A stretch of 64,000 nucleotides of DNA from Flavobacteriales bacterium. GTDB taxonomy: Bacteria; Bacteroidota; Bacteroidia; Flavobacteriales_E; Vicingaceae. The notes beneath the pieces were generated by a model, which saw only the letters and a list, made by a program, of their open reading frames with translations, ran no database searches and was not told the DNA's origin. Where the stretch lies: the NCBI GenBank assembly GCA_020635825.1, contig JACJZA010000008.1:1-64000 (forward strand). The letters run 5' to 3'. Below are positions 7,869 through 17,187 of this stretch, one piece after another (position 1 is the stretch's first letter; every line of letters starts with the position of its first letter). The position numbers and the translations under genes were made by a program.

Positions 7869-9167
7869 TTAATCTTCTAAAACAATTTCTTGTTTTAATC
7901 CTAATCCGTTTTTTAAATGTTGATTTAAGAAATGGGATGTGTCTGTAGTAATCTCAGCAGAATAAATATATCCTGAATATGGCAATGGTTTTACTTTGAT
8001 GATTTCTTCATTTGAATTGACAATCTGTTTCATTCGCTCATCATAAGCTTTGGAATATTGATAATGATAAAAGAAAGTGATGAGAACGAAAATGAAAATT
8101 CCTTTTAGATGGAGGTATAAAAATGGAGTAATATTCATTTGGAAACTTGAGTTTCCCAAAAGAAAAAAGAATCGAACCAAAGTAAAACAAATGATAATAG
8201 AAGAAGCTGTGGTGGCTCTATTTGGTGCTAAACCACCTAGGGGATAAATCACTAAAAATTGATTTATGATAACGACCGAAAAAATCAGTAGTACTGAATA
8301 AATAACTTCTTTTTTAAGCTGAAATGATTGAGTGTTGTTAGTTTGTTTTCCTAACCAATAAAAGGGAACAGAAAGAAAAATAGCAGGAAGAAATGTTTTG
8401 TAAAAATCGAAGAATAGAAATTTTGTACTTCCATATCCAGTATAAAGAATCAAATTAATGAAGCTTAACCCTGGAGTGATTTCATCTCTATGTTGGGTAC
8501 CTGAACTCATGAAATCTATTGATAGTGAAAGAAATATGAGCATTGTTCCAAGAATGAATTTCTTTTCTTTCTTTTTGTAGAACAAGAATCCTGAGGATAT
8601 TATAGTAATGATAGCTAGAGGTTCATTCGATCCACCCAAATAAATACAACTAATAGCTAATAGAAGGTAATTTAAAATAGAAATATTCTCTTTAAAAAAA
8701 ATACTGAAAGCAAACAAAAGGGCAGCAATACTCCATAAATAAACTACAGAAGAAGTATGCCAAAACCAAGTGCTAGATGGTTCCACACAACAAAAGAAGA
8801 AAATCATCATGAAAACTCCGCTAAAAATCAATTGCATAGATTTGCTAAGTTCTGTTTTGAATTGAACTAAAATGGTTTTCAAAAACGACCAAAAACTTAA
8901 AAACAGAATTGCGAAACTAATGAGATTTAAAACAAATAAACTTTTTATAAATCTAAAACTCAATAACTGTACAAAATTACTGGTCCACCTGCCATGCCAT
9001 TTATAGTATAGCTGTTGGTAGAGTTCAGAAAATGATTTTGTTTTTAGTTCTCCAATAAAATAAAAATCATCAGCCGAAAAGCGATTAAACCAAGCAGTAA
9101 CCACTAAAAACAAAGTAAAAAGTATTACTGAAGTAGTTAAAAGATATGTTGATTTAATTTTTATCAT
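7869..9167 (-). CDS. DUF6056-like multi-pass membrane protein
   Basis: The 432-residue protein has about ten hydrophobic helices across its length. The first loop contains FSADDFYF...YYKWHGRWTSN, the signature I associate with DUF6056 and related membrane proteins resembling GT-C-type glycosyltransferases, in which an acidic DD pair after the first helix is a common feature. The tail (about 390-432) is soluble. A role in glycan or polymer transfer is an inference from the fold. It is convergent with the preceding gene (adjacent stops) and divergent from thyA. Confidence 0.6.
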   Translation of the reverse strand: MIKIKSTYLLTTSVILFTLFLVVTAWFNRFSADDFYFIGELKTKSFSELYQQLYYKWHGRWTSNFVQLLSFRFIKSLFVLNLISFAILFLSFWSFLKTILVQFKTELSKSMQLIFSGVFMMIFFFCCVEPSSTWFWHTSSVVYLWSIAALLFAFSIFFKENISILNYLLLAISCIYLGGSNEPLAIITIISSGFLFYKKKEKKFILGTMLIFLSLSIDFMSSGTQHRDEITPGLSFINLILYTGYGSTKFLFFDFYKTFLPAIFLSVPFYWLGKQTNNTQSFQLKKEVIYSVLLIFSVVIINQFLVIYPLGGLAPNRATTASSIIICFTLVRFFFLLGNSSFQMNITPFLYLHLKGIFIFVLITFFYHYQYSKAYDERMKQIVNSNEEIIKVKPLPYSGYIYSAEITTDTSHFLNQHLKNGLGLKQEIVLED

Positions 9168-9185
9168 TTAATTAATAAAAAACAG

Positions 9186-9205
9186 ATTCCGCTATTCAGC
9201 GGAAT
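9186..9205. other. Short stem-loop in DUF6056/thyA divergent gap
   Basis: Perfect 8-base arms (attccgct / agcggaat) enclose a 4-base loop. It lies between two divergent starts and has no T-tract, so it is unlikely to be a terminator; it could be an operator or a remnant. Confidence 0.4.
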
Positions 9206-9342
9206 TAGTTAGAACATCGTTCAAAACGCTCATATTTATATGACCGTGCTGAAAGTGTCTCACTAAGTTATTAAACATTATTAACAAGGCTTTAATTTAA
9301 ATGAATTTTCTGCGAATTTTGGTTGATTAATTAATTGAACTC

Positions 9343-10167
9343 ATGCAGCAATACTTAGATTTATTAGACCATGTTTTAACCAATGGTGTTCAAAAAGGTG
9401 ACAGAACAGGAACAGGAACCATCAGTTGTTTTGGTTACCAAATGCGATTTGATTTAAACGAAGGGTTTCCTTGTTTAACAACCAAAAAACTCCATTTAAA
9501 ATCAATCATTCATGAGTTGTTGTGGTTCATTAATGGTGATACCAATATTAAATATTTACAAGAAAATGGTGTAAAAATTTGGGATGGATGGGCAAATGAA
9601 AATGGTGATTTAGGTCCTGTTTACGGTCATCAATGGAGAAACTGGAACAGTGAAGGAATAGATCAATTATCTGATGTAATTGAACAAATTAAAACAAATC
9701 CTAATAGTAGAAGATTAATGGTTTCTGCGTGGAACCCAAGTGTAATGCCAGATACCACTGTCTCATTTGCTGAAAATGTAGCCAATAATAAAGCGGCTTT
9801 GCCTCCATGTCATGCTTTTTTCCAGTTTTATGTAACCGAAGGAAAGTTATCATGTCAATTGTACCAAAGAAGTGCTGATACCTTTTTAGGAGTTCCATTT
9901 AATATTGCATCTTATGCTTTATTAACGATGATGGTAGCACAGGTTTGTAACTTAGAATACGGAGAGTTTATACATACTTTTGGTGATGTACACTTGTACA
10001 ATAATCATATTGAGCAAGCACAATTGCAATTGACTCGTGAACCTAGAAAATTACCTCAAATGAAAATAAATCCTGATGTAAAGAGTATTTTCGATTTTAA
10101 GTTTGAAGATTTTGAGTTGGTAAATTACGACCCACATCCACACATAAAAGCGGCGGTTTCTTTGTAA
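9343..10167 (+). CDS. thyA: Thymidylate synthase
   Basis: The enzyme converts dUMP and methylene-tetrahydrofolate to dTMP and dihydrofolate in the cytoplasm. The 274-residue length and sequence fit the ThyA family throughout: KGDRTGTGT with the phosphate-binding Arg 21, LLWFINGDTNI, GPVYGHQWR, NSRRLMVSAWNP, the catalytic Cys 156 in LPPCHAFFQFYV, and QRSADTFLGVPFNIASYA. Compared with the E. coli protein there is a roughly ten-residue insertion (about 136-150) just before the catalytic cysteine loop. The stop overlaps the next start by one base (TAATG), so it is coupled to the HsdR-N-like gene. Confidence 0.97.
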   Translation: MQQYLDLLDHVLTNGVQKGDRTGTGTISCFGYQMRFDLNEGFPCLTTKKLHLKSIIHELLWFINGDTNIKYLQENGVKIWDGWANENGDLGPVYGHQWRNWNSEGIDQLSDVIEQIKTNPNSRRLMVSAWNPSVMPDTTVSFAENVANNKAALPPCHAFFQFYVTEGKLSCQLYQRSADTFLGVPFNIASYALLTMMVAQVCNLEYGEFIHTFGDVHLYNNHIEQAQLQLTREPRKLPQMKINPDVKSIFDFKFEDFELVNYDPHPHIKAAVSL

Positions 10168-10613
10168 TGGAAAAATTAAACTTACCTCAATATCCTATTA
10201 AAATTAAGAAGGAAGGAGGGAAGGAATTTATTTTTGACAGCATCAGAAAAAAATATTTGGTGTTAACCCCTGAAGAATGGGTGCGTCAGAATTTTATTCA
10301 ATACTTAATTCATGATAAAAAATATCCTGCGAGTTTAATTGCGATTGAAAAAGGATTAAAACTAAATGAGTTGCAAAAAAGGGCTGATGCATTATTTTAT
10401 AAAGACTCAAAACCTTATGTATTAATTGAATTTAAGGCTCCAAATGTTAAAGTTACTCAAGAAACTTTTGAGCAAATAGCTAGATACAATATGGTTTTTA
10501 AAGTTCCTTACTTAATTGTGAGCAATGGAATTAATCACTATTGTTGTCAAATTGATTTTGAAACTAACAGCTTTGAGTTTTTGAACGAGATTCCTAAATA
10601 CGTTGAATTATAG
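10167..10613 (+). CDS. Stand-alone HsdR N-terminal-domain protein (PD-(D/E)XK nuclease-like)
   Basis: The 148-residue protein matches the N-terminal domain of type I restriction HsdR subunits without the helicase part. It shows a complete PD-(D/E)XK-type arrangement: RAD with Asp 74, then IEFK with Glu 88 and Lys 90, followed by a glutamine-containing helix (QETFEQIARYN). Such solo proteins are common and unexplained in Bacteroidota. Here it is translationally coupled to thyA. No HsdM or HsdS gene lies in the window, so it is not a classical restriction system. A DNA repair or DNA-processing role is possible but inferred. Confidence 0.8.
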   Translation: MEKLNLPQYPIKIKKEGGKEFIFDSIRKKYLVLTPEEWVRQNFIQYLIHDKKYPASLIAIEKGLKLNELQKRADALFYKDSKPYVLIEFKAPNVKVTQETFEQIARYNMVFKVPYLIVSNGINHYCCQIDFETNSFEFLNEIPKYVEL

Positions 10614-10982
10614 TGATTTAAGCCAATTTTCAGCTTCTGTATTATCGGTAAACATTTTTAATGGGAACTTAGGATTATCAATTTTAATAAGAATATTAGC
10701 AATTCTTTTAATGTGGTCTTTTCTGGTAATAACAGCCATGCCATTGCAATGTATCTCGCCTAATTGTTTAATCATTTTTCGGGCTTCATTGTTCATTGAT
10801 TTTTCTTCAGTAGGGTCTATTAACATCAACATTTTTTTCCCATTTGCTATTAATGAAATTTCATGGAATACACTTTCAACTCCTTCTTTAGTAACATCAC
10901 CTCTACTATAAACACGTATGATATCATCCCCAACTATAGTAATTCTATGGTTATCAGCTTCTATTGTTTTAATTACTGCCAC
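10608..10982 (-). CDS. STAS/SpoIIAA-like small protein
   Basis: The 124-residue cytoplasmic protein alternates strands and helices (DIIRVYSRGDVTKEGVESVFHEIS, KKMLMLIDPTEEKSM, MAVITRKDHIKRIANILI, FPLKMFTDNTEAENWL). This pattern matches STAS/SpoIIAA-like proteins (DUF7793 type) found in Bacteroidota. In this family the MLIDPTE region replaces the phosphorylatable serine loop of anti-sigma antagonists. It overlaps the end of the preceding convergent gene by six bases. Its own start faces the palindrome at 11026. A regulatory role is plausible but unproven. Confidence 0.6.
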   Translation of the reverse strand: MAVIKTIEADNHRITIVGDDIIRVYSRGDVTKEGVESVFHEISLIANGKKMLMLIDPTEEKSMNNEARKMIKQLGEIHCNGMAVITRKDHIKRIANILIKIDNPKFPLKMFTDNTEAENWLKSL

Positions 10983-11025
10983 CTTTTAAATTTAATTTTT
11001 GTAATGATACAAATTATAATCGAAG

Positions 11026-11047
11026 TTAAGAATACATGTATTCTTAA
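11026..11047. promoter_or_regulatory. Perfect 22-bp palindrome in divergent gap
   Basis: Arms ttaagaataca and tgtattcttaa meet without a loop, centred on ACATGT. It lies 14 bases before the subtilase start at 11062 and 43 bases before the divergent start at 10982. A loop-free perfect palindrome of this length suggests a binding site for a dimeric regulator. Confidence 0.55.
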
Positions 11048-11061
11048 AGTTTAGTACATTT

Positions 11062-13644
11062 ATGTCTATGAGAAGTATATTTTTTGGTTTTTTATATTGT
11101 TGTTTATCAGTGTTATGGGCACAAGAAGCTAAAATCAATTTTGCATTGAGGGCAGCAATTAATCAAGCTCAACCTAATCAAAAAATAGCAGTTTTTGTTA
11201 GAGGAAATACATTTCAAATTAAAGAAGAAATAAAAAGAATAGGTGGGATTTCTAAATTAAGCATGACCAATATAGTTCAGGCTGAAATTCCTGCTTCTCA
11301 ATTAAAAGAATTTTCTAAAAAAAACTTTGTTGAATATATCGAATATAGTATTGGTAAAGGACAGCTTTTAAGTGATACTATGTTGATTCATAATAATGTT
11401 GTTCCTGTTCATCAAGGTATTTCACCATTGTATACCGGTTATACCGGAAAAAATGTGTTGATGGGAATTATAGACACAGGTTTGGATATCGACCATCCTG
11501 ATTTTAAAGATACTTTGGGAAATACTAGAATCTTAAAAATTTGGGATCAATATGAAACAGATGATGGTTCTAGTGGGTATGGTTATGGTAAAGTTTGGGA
11601 TTCTACTTCTATCAACAATGCTTCTTGTACCCATTTTGACCATAATGGTGTAGACCATGGTACCCATGTAGCAGGTATCGCTTGTGGAAATGGTTTGGCA
11701 GTAAATGATTATGCTGGTGTAGCACCAGAAGCTAGTATCATTGCTGTTGCCAGTAATGAAGGAGTTAGTAATTGGCTTTCTACAGTAGTAGATGCTACAA
11801 AATACATTTATGATGAGGCAGAAAATTACAACATGCCATGTGTTATTAATATTTCAATGGGTGACTATTTAGGTTCTCACGATGGAACAGATGCTGCATC
11901 ACTATTAATAGATAGTTTAATGAACTATAAACCCGGTAGAGCATTTGTTGCGGCTGCTGGTAATGCCGGAGATTTTAATTCATATAAATGGCATTTAGAA
12001 CATCAAATTAGTTCCGATACAACATTTACCTGGTTTAAATATAAATCTAATTCGGCACTAGGATATGGAGCTGTTTTTTATGAGTTGTGGGCTGATACTG
12101 CTGATTTTAATAATGTGCAATTTGCTGTGGGAGCTAATTTGCCTTCTGGAACTTATGAAGAAAGGGGAACAACAGTTTATCACAATATTCAAAACATAAT
12201 AGGATTACAAACAGATACAATCAGAAATGATTCCAATCAAATTTTGGGAATTGTAGATTTTTATTCCGAATTACAAGGCGATAAATATTTAATGCAAGTC
12301 CATATGCAAGAACCTGATTCCAATCAATTATTGTTTAGTTTAAAAACAACTGGTAATGGGAAGATCGATGTTTGGACGATGGGGGCATTTGGGTTGTCAG
12401 ATATGGTGTATTCACCTTTACCTTTAAATACTATTTTACCTGAGATAGACCATTATGTTTTGCCAGACCAATACAAAACAATGGTGAGTAGTTTTCAAAA
12501 TCATCCTTCAGTAATAGCAGTTGCAAATTTTTCTAATAGAGCACAGTATTATGATATTGATACTATATTAAGAAGTACTGGAAGAATACCTGGAGAAATA
12601 GGTCCTTCTAGCAGTTGGGGACCCAATAGAAGGGGATATCAAAAACCTGATATAGCCGCAACAGGTGATTGGACCATAGGTCCGGTTGGAGCAGATTGTA
12701 TTGCTGCTAATTTAGGTCCCGGAAACAGAGAACGAATTGCAAAAGGTGGTATGCATCGTACTAATGGAGGTACTTCTATGGCTTCTCCTGTAGTGGCTGG
12801 TGTTGCAGCATTGTATTTAGAGAAATGTCCTAAAGCTATTGCAAGTGAGATTAAAAACGCAATATTATCAACAGCGAAACAAGACACATTTACATTGGGT
12901 GTTCCTAATTACCGATATGGTTATGGAAAAGTAGATGCTTTTGCAGCTTTAAATACATCTAATTTTATGGTTAGTTTAGGAAGCGATATGCAAGTTTGTG
13001 ATGGTGATTCAGTTGAATTAACAGCAGGTGTTTTTAACAGTTATTTATGGTCAAACAACGATACCACTTCTAGTATTTATATAGATACAACTAGTTCAAA
13101 TTATGTTGAAGTAGAAAATAATAGTGGTTGTAAATCTTTAAGCGATACAGTGAATGTAGTTTGGCATCCTTTACCAAATAAACCTGTAGTTACTGTATTT
13201 GGAAATGACACTCTTATGTACTCAACTAACTTAGATTTACAATGGTATTATAATACTTCAATTTTGAGTGGTGAAAATGATACCATTTTAGTTGCTCAAA
13301 ATAATGGCGATTACTTTGTTCAAGTGATTGATAGCTTTGGATGTACAAACTATTCAGATACGGTATCGGTGGTTACAGTTTATCATCACGAACTGACTTT
13401 GCCACAAGGTTTATCTTTTTACCCTAATCCCTCAAAAGGACAATTCAATATTCAATTACCTGATGTAAATACCTTTCAACAAATAGTTGTAATTGATATA
13501 CAAGGAAAAGAATTGATTAAAAAAGAGGTGAGGAATTTAAAACAAATAACAATTGATGCATCTTTCTTGCCGAATGGGATTTACTATATACAGTTTGTTT
13601 CTGTTGAAAACATGTATCTTGATAAATTGATTTTATCCCGTTAA
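11062..13644 (+). CDS. T9SS-exported subtilisin-like serine protease (S8)
   Basis: The 860-residue protein has a signal peptide (1-20), an inhibitor-like propeptide region (about 25-105) and an S8 peptidase domain with the full triad: Asp 138 (GIIDTGLD), His 199 (DHGTHVAG) and Ser 572 (GGTSMASPVVAG). The oxyanion-region AAAGNAG sits near 300. His and Ser are about 370 residues apart, far more than in subtilisin, so a roughly 200-residue beta-rich insert lies inside the catalytic domain. An Ig-like module (about 640-710) and a type A sorting domain (FYPNPSKGQFNI to the end) follow. It is exported by T9SS and processed at the cell surface. Confidence 0.9.
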   Translation: MSMRSIFFGFLYCCLSVLWAQEAKINFALRAAINQAQPNQKIAVFVRGNTFQIKEEIKRIGGISKLSMTNIVQAEIPASQLKEFSKKNFVEYIEYSIGKGQLLSDTMLIHNNVVPVHQGISPLYTGYTGKNVLMGIIDTGLDIDHPDFKDTLGNTRILKIWDQYETDDGSSGYGYGKVWDSTSINNASCTHFDHNGVDHGTHVAGIACGNGLAVNDYAGVAPEASIIAVASNEGVSNWLSTVVDATKYIYDEAENYNMPCVINISMGDYLGSHDGTDAASLLIDSLMNYKPGRAFVAAAGNAGDFNSYKWHLEHQISSDTTFTWFKYKSNSALGYGAVFYELWADTADFNNVQFAVGANLPSGTYEERGTTVYHNIQNIIGLQTDTIRNDSNQILGIVDFYSELQGDKYLMQVHMQEPDSNQLLFSLKTTGNGKIDVWTMGAFGLSDMVYSPLPLNTILPEIDHYVLPDQYKTMVSSFQNHPSVIAVANFSNRAQYYDIDTILRSTGRIPGEIGPSSSWGPNRRGYQKPDIAATGDWTIGPVGADCIAANLGPGNRERIAKGGMHRTNGGTSMASPVVAGVAALYLEKCPKAIASEIKNAILSTAKQDTFTLGVPNYRYGYGKVDAFAALNTSNFMVSLGSDMQVCDGDSVELTAGVFNSYLWSNNDTTSSIYIDTTSSNYVEVENNSGCKSLSDTVNVVWHPLPNKPVVTVFGNDTLMYSTNLDLQWYYNTSILSGENDTILVAQNNGDYFVQVIDSFGCTNYSDTVSVVTVYHHELTLPQGLSFYPNPSKGQFNIQLPDVNTFQQIVVIDIQGKELIKKEVRNLKQITIDASFLPNGIYYIQFVSVENMYLDKLILSR

Positions 13645-13687
13645 TCAAAAGCATTAAAATAATAAAAAAACATTTGATTATTTTAGA

Positions 13688-16405
13688 GTGATGAAAAATA
13701 GAACACTTTTTATTTTCTTATTATTTGTTTTTCCTATCATTGGTAATGCTAAAATTCAAGATGAATTTTTACCTAAAACCATTGTTTTTAAGGTAAAAGA
13801 AGACTATCGAAAGTATTGTTTAAAAAATGAAATTGCCTATTCAGAGTTTATAAATTTTTCCAATCAAATTGGTCTATCTTCAATAGAAAAAATCTTTCCC
13901 AACAAAGAAAAACCACAAAGGGAAAATCAAACGGATTTATCATTAATCTATCAACTATCTTATCAAAATGAGATGCTTGAACAAAAGGTAATCACTCAAT
14001 TATATAATTTAGGAATGGTGGAATATGCCGAATTGTATATTATCCCTCAATTAGTTTATACACCAAGTGATACTGATGCTGTCAATACCTCAAGAAATTG
14101 GCATTTAACAATGATTAATGCTTTTCAAGCTTGGGACGTAAATAAAGGAGATACCAATGTGATAATTGGAATTACCGATACCGGTTGGGATCCAACCCAT
14201 ATAGATTTATTGGGAAATTGTAAAAAAAATTATGCAGACCCAATTAATGGAACCGATGATGATGGAGATGGTTACATCGATAATTTTATGGGTTGGGATA
14301 TGGGAGATAATGATAATGATGCAACATATACCAGTAATCATGGCTCGCATGTTGCAGGGTTGGCTGCTGCCGTAACCGATAATGTTGCAGGTGTGGCAAG
14401 TATTGGATTTAATTCTAAGTTTTTACCCATAAAAATTTCTGATAATACTGGAGCTTTAACTAAAGCATATCAAGGTGTGGTTTATGCTGCCGACCACGGA
14501 TGTTTTATTATCAATTGTTCTTGGGGAAGTTACACTCCGGGTTATTTTCAACGTGATGTTATCAATTATGCAATTAATGATAAAGGATGTTTAGTGATTG
14601 GTGCTTGTGGCAATGATAACGGTGAAGATATTTTTTATCCTGCTGCTTACGATGGAGTTTTAACGGTGGCAGCATCAGAACAAAGTGATTTAAAAAAGAA
14701 CAATTCAAACTATGGTTATTATGTAGATATTTCTGCACCAGGAGAGTTTATGTGGAGTACTATTTCTATGGCTTCAGGAGGTTATGGAATAAATGGTGGT
14801 ACTTCTATGGCTGCACCTGTAGTAGCTGGAGCTGCAGCTTTGGTAAAAGCACAATTTCCAAGTTATACCAATCAGCAAGTTGCTGCTCAATTAGAAGCTA
14901 CTGCTTTTAATTTTTATCCAAACAATCCATTGTATATCGATAAATTAGGTAGTGGAAGATTAGATGCTTTTGCTGCATTAACTAATACTAGTTCTCAATT
15001 TATTGAATTAATTCAAAAAACAATAACAGATCAAAATGATCAAATTTTTGAAGGAGGAGATACTTTAAATATTGTTGGAGATTTTATGAATTACCTTGAT
15101 CCTTTAAATGGGTTAACAGCTACTCTTTCCAGTGCATCTCCTTATGTAAATGTTTTTGATGCTTCTACCAATTTACCTAATCTAAATACCTTACAATCAG
15201 CACAAAATAATGCAGATGCTTTTAAAATAGAAATATTAAATGGAGCAGGATTGAATGAAGAGATTTTGTTTCAAATAACCATTAGCAATGGCAGTTATAC
15301 CAAAAATGAATTTTTCAGTATAATCATCAATCCCGATTATATCAATGTGGAGGAAAATTTGGTGTCTACTACCATTACAAGTAAAGGTAAAATAGGATAT
15401 AACGACGATAATAATGCTGTTGGCTTAGGGTTTTATTATAGAGATGAACAATTATTATACGAAGCCGGATTAATGGTTGGAGATGCAGTTACTAGAGTTG
15501 CCGACTGTGTTAGAGCTGTAAGCTCTATTGATCATGATTTTACCTCTTTGTTGAATGTAAAATTTAATCCCCCTTATGTTTCTGCTCTTGATTTAATTGG
15601 AACGATGAAAGATATTAACTTGGGGATGGAATTAACCATCGAACAGAAAACTTATGCTTACCCTACATCACCTGATGACAAATATGTGATTGTACTTTAT
15701 AAAATTGAAAATACCAATACCGTTCCATTAAATAATATTTTTTTAGGAATTTTTGCTGATTGGGACATTCAAGATCCCTATAAAAATAAAGCAGGATTTG
15801 ATGCTTCCAGAAATATGGGCTATGTGTATTCTTTAGAACAAGACACGGTTTATGCAGCAATTAAATTACTTTCTTCTGCATCGGCTTTTAATTATAGTTT
15901 AGATAATATTACCGGCGGAGGAGGTGGAGTAGATATTTCAGCAAACAATTATACTACTGCCGAAAAGTATCAAACCCTATCAACTAATAGAATGAGTGCA
16001 GGAGCTCCAAATGGTCAGGATGTGGCACATGTGGTGAGTTCAGGAAGTTTTACCCTTAATCCCGGAGAAGCGGAAACTATTGCCTTTGCAATCATTGCAG
16101 GTGATAGTTTAACAGACATACAAACAAGCGCTGATGCTGCTCAAACGAAGTACAATGTAATAGGTGTAGAGGAAATAAATAGTGAAAATAATTTTGTGAT
16201 ATACCCAAATCCAACTAAAGGTTTGATAAACATAATAGGCGATGAGAAAGTCAAAAGCATTACTATTAGAAATATTTTGGGTGAAAACATATTGCAAACG
16301 AAACAACAAGAAATAGAATTAAGCTCTTACCCTAATGGAGTTTATTTTATAGAAATTGAAAGCGATAATGAAAGGTCAATCAAAAAGGTATTAAAGACAA
16401 AATAA
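13688..16405 (+). CDS. T9SS-exported subtilisin-like serine protease (S8), second copy
   Basis: The 905-residue protein has a signal peptide, a propeptide (about 25-125), and an S8 domain with Asp 164 (GITDTGWD), His 218 (NHGSHVAG) and Ser 373 (GGTSMAAPVVAG). A DDDGDGYIDN loop near 195 looks like a calcium site. Unlike its upstream neighbour, the catalytic domain is of normal compact length. About 400 residues of beta-sandwich modules follow, then a type A sorting domain (IYPNPTKGLINI). It lies 43 bases after the first subtilase and is probably co-transcribed, but the two are too different to be a recent duplication. Confidence 0.9.
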   Translation: MMKNRTLFIFLLFVFPIIGNAKIQDEFLPKTIVFKVKEDYRKYCLKNEIAYSEFINFSNQIGLSSIEKIFPNKEKPQRENQTDLSLIYQLSYQNEMLEQKVITQLYNLGMVEYAELYIIPQLVYTPSDTDAVNTSRNWHLTMINAFQAWDVNKGDTNVIIGITDTGWDPTHIDLLGNCKKNYADPINGTDDDGDGYIDNFMGWDMGDNDNDATYTSNHGSHVAGLAAAVTDNVAGVASIGFNSKFLPIKISDNTGALTKAYQGVVYAADHGCFIINCSWGSYTPGYFQRDVINYAINDKGCLVIGACGNDNGEDIFYPAAYDGVLTVAASEQSDLKKNNSNYGYYVDISAPGEFMWSTISMASGGYGINGGTSMAAPVVAGAAALVKAQFPSYTNQQVAAQLEATAFNFYPNNPLYIDKLGSGRLDAFAALTNTSSQFIELIQKTITDQNDQIFEGGDTLNIVGDFMNYLDPLNGLTATLSSASPYVNVFDASTNLPNLNTLQSAQNNADAFKIEILNGAGLNEEILFQITISNGSYTKNEFFSIIINPDYINVEENLVSTTITSKGKIGYNDDNNAVGLGFYYRDEQLLYEAGLMVGDAVTRVADCVRAVSSIDHDFTSLLNVKFNPPYVSALDLIGTMKDINLGMELTIEQKTYAYPTSPDDKYVIVLYKIENTNTVPLNNIFLGIFADWDIQDPYKNKAGFDASRNMGYVYSLEQDTVYAAIKLLSSASAFNYSLDNITGGGGGVDISANNYTTAEKYQTLSTNRMSAGAPNGQDVAHVVSSGSFTLNPGEAETIAFAIIAGDSLTDIQTSADAAQTKYNVIGVEEINSENNFVIYPNPTKGLINIIGDEKVKSITIRNILGENILQTKQQEIELSSYPNGVYFIEIESDNERSIKKVLKTK

Positions 16406-16407
16406 CT

Positions 16408-17181
16408 TTACCTTAAGTTGTACTTTGTTTTTATTTCATCGATGTGACTTTCAAATTTCAAATGTTTGCTAATAGTTTCAATATATCTGTCCACATCAAA
16501 AGTAATAGGGTATAGCATTTTAGCCAATTCAAATTTTGTTTCTTCAAATTCGAATAATGGAAATAATAGATTGATTTGAATGCTTGTTAAACAACTATTT
16601 TGTAAAGTTTCTTTGGTTATTGCTAATTTATCATCTTCTAAGTTTTCATTAGAAATAGCTAATCTCAAAGCATTAAATTCTTCATCTTTTATAGGGTAAG
16701 GACACCCAACTTTACCTTCATAATCTGGCATTTGGTAATGGTCTTTAATGGCTGAGCTATCTTTTTTAGTTGAATCAATCAATGTTGCAACAGGTCGAGG
16801 TGGACGCTGCCATCCTCCTTCACAAACTACTAAATATTGATTTGGGTCAGGTGTGTCGTCTAATGTTGGATATATTTTTTTCAAGTGAATTCCTTTCTTA
16901 TCAATTTCGTAGAAATGAGTAAATCCTGCATCTAATAAAAAAAGAGTTTGCCTTAATTCAGTACTGTCATTTTTAAATTTTATTCGAGCTAAATATTTGT
17001 TATTGGCTGGTAATCCGGTCAATTTAATATTGTTGACAAAAACCGTATTCTGAATTTCAGCACTTAATGAAGAAGTAAAATAGACAGATGTATCAGCACT
17101 CTTAAATATTACAGAGCATGTTTGAGCTTTGGAAAAACCAATAATCAAAAGAGAGATACTAAATATTAAACTTCTTATCAT
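16408..17181 (-). CDS. Secreted DUF4476-like protein
   Basis: The 257-residue protein has a signal peptide (about 1-20). An N-terminal beta region (25-100) is followed by a linker with a GWQRPPRP segment. A C-terminal helical domain (about 155-257) carries the DUF4476 pattern: C-P-Y-PI-DEEFNALRLAIS, then DKLAITKETLQNSCLTSIQI, then FEETKFELAKMLYPITFD. DUF4476 proteins are secreted Bacteroidota proteins without known function. It ends two bases from the convergent subtilase stop and is six bases downstream of the metallohydrolase gene, so those two likely form an operon. Confidence 0.75.
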   Translation of the reverse strand: MIRSLIFSISLLIIGFSKAQTCSVIFKSADTSVYFTSSLSAEIQNTVFVNNIKLTGLPANNKYLARIKFKNDSTELRQTLFLLDAGFTHFYEIDKKGIHLKKIYPTLDDTPDPNQYLVVCEGGWQRPPRPVATLIDSTKKDSSAIKDHYQMPDYEGKVGCPYPIKDEEFNALRLAISNENLEDDKLAITKETLQNSCLTSIQINLLFPLFEFEETKFELAKMLYPITFDVDRYIETISKHLKFESHIDEIKTKYNLR

Positions 17182-17187
17182 TTCTTT

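Noticed and set aside
10167..10613. Type I restriction system
   Set aside because: Only the HsdR N-terminal domain is present, with no helicase part and no HsdM or HsdS gene nearby.
10603..10911. Plus-strand frame of 102 codons
   Set aside because: It is antisense to the STAS-like gene, which has clear strand-helix periodicity, and it overlaps the end of the HsdR-N gene.
13642..13680. Inverted repeat taatcaaa/tttgatta between the two subtilases
   Set aside because: Arms are short, AT-rich and 23 bases apart, one includes the stop codon; it is within what AT-rich DNA gives by chance.
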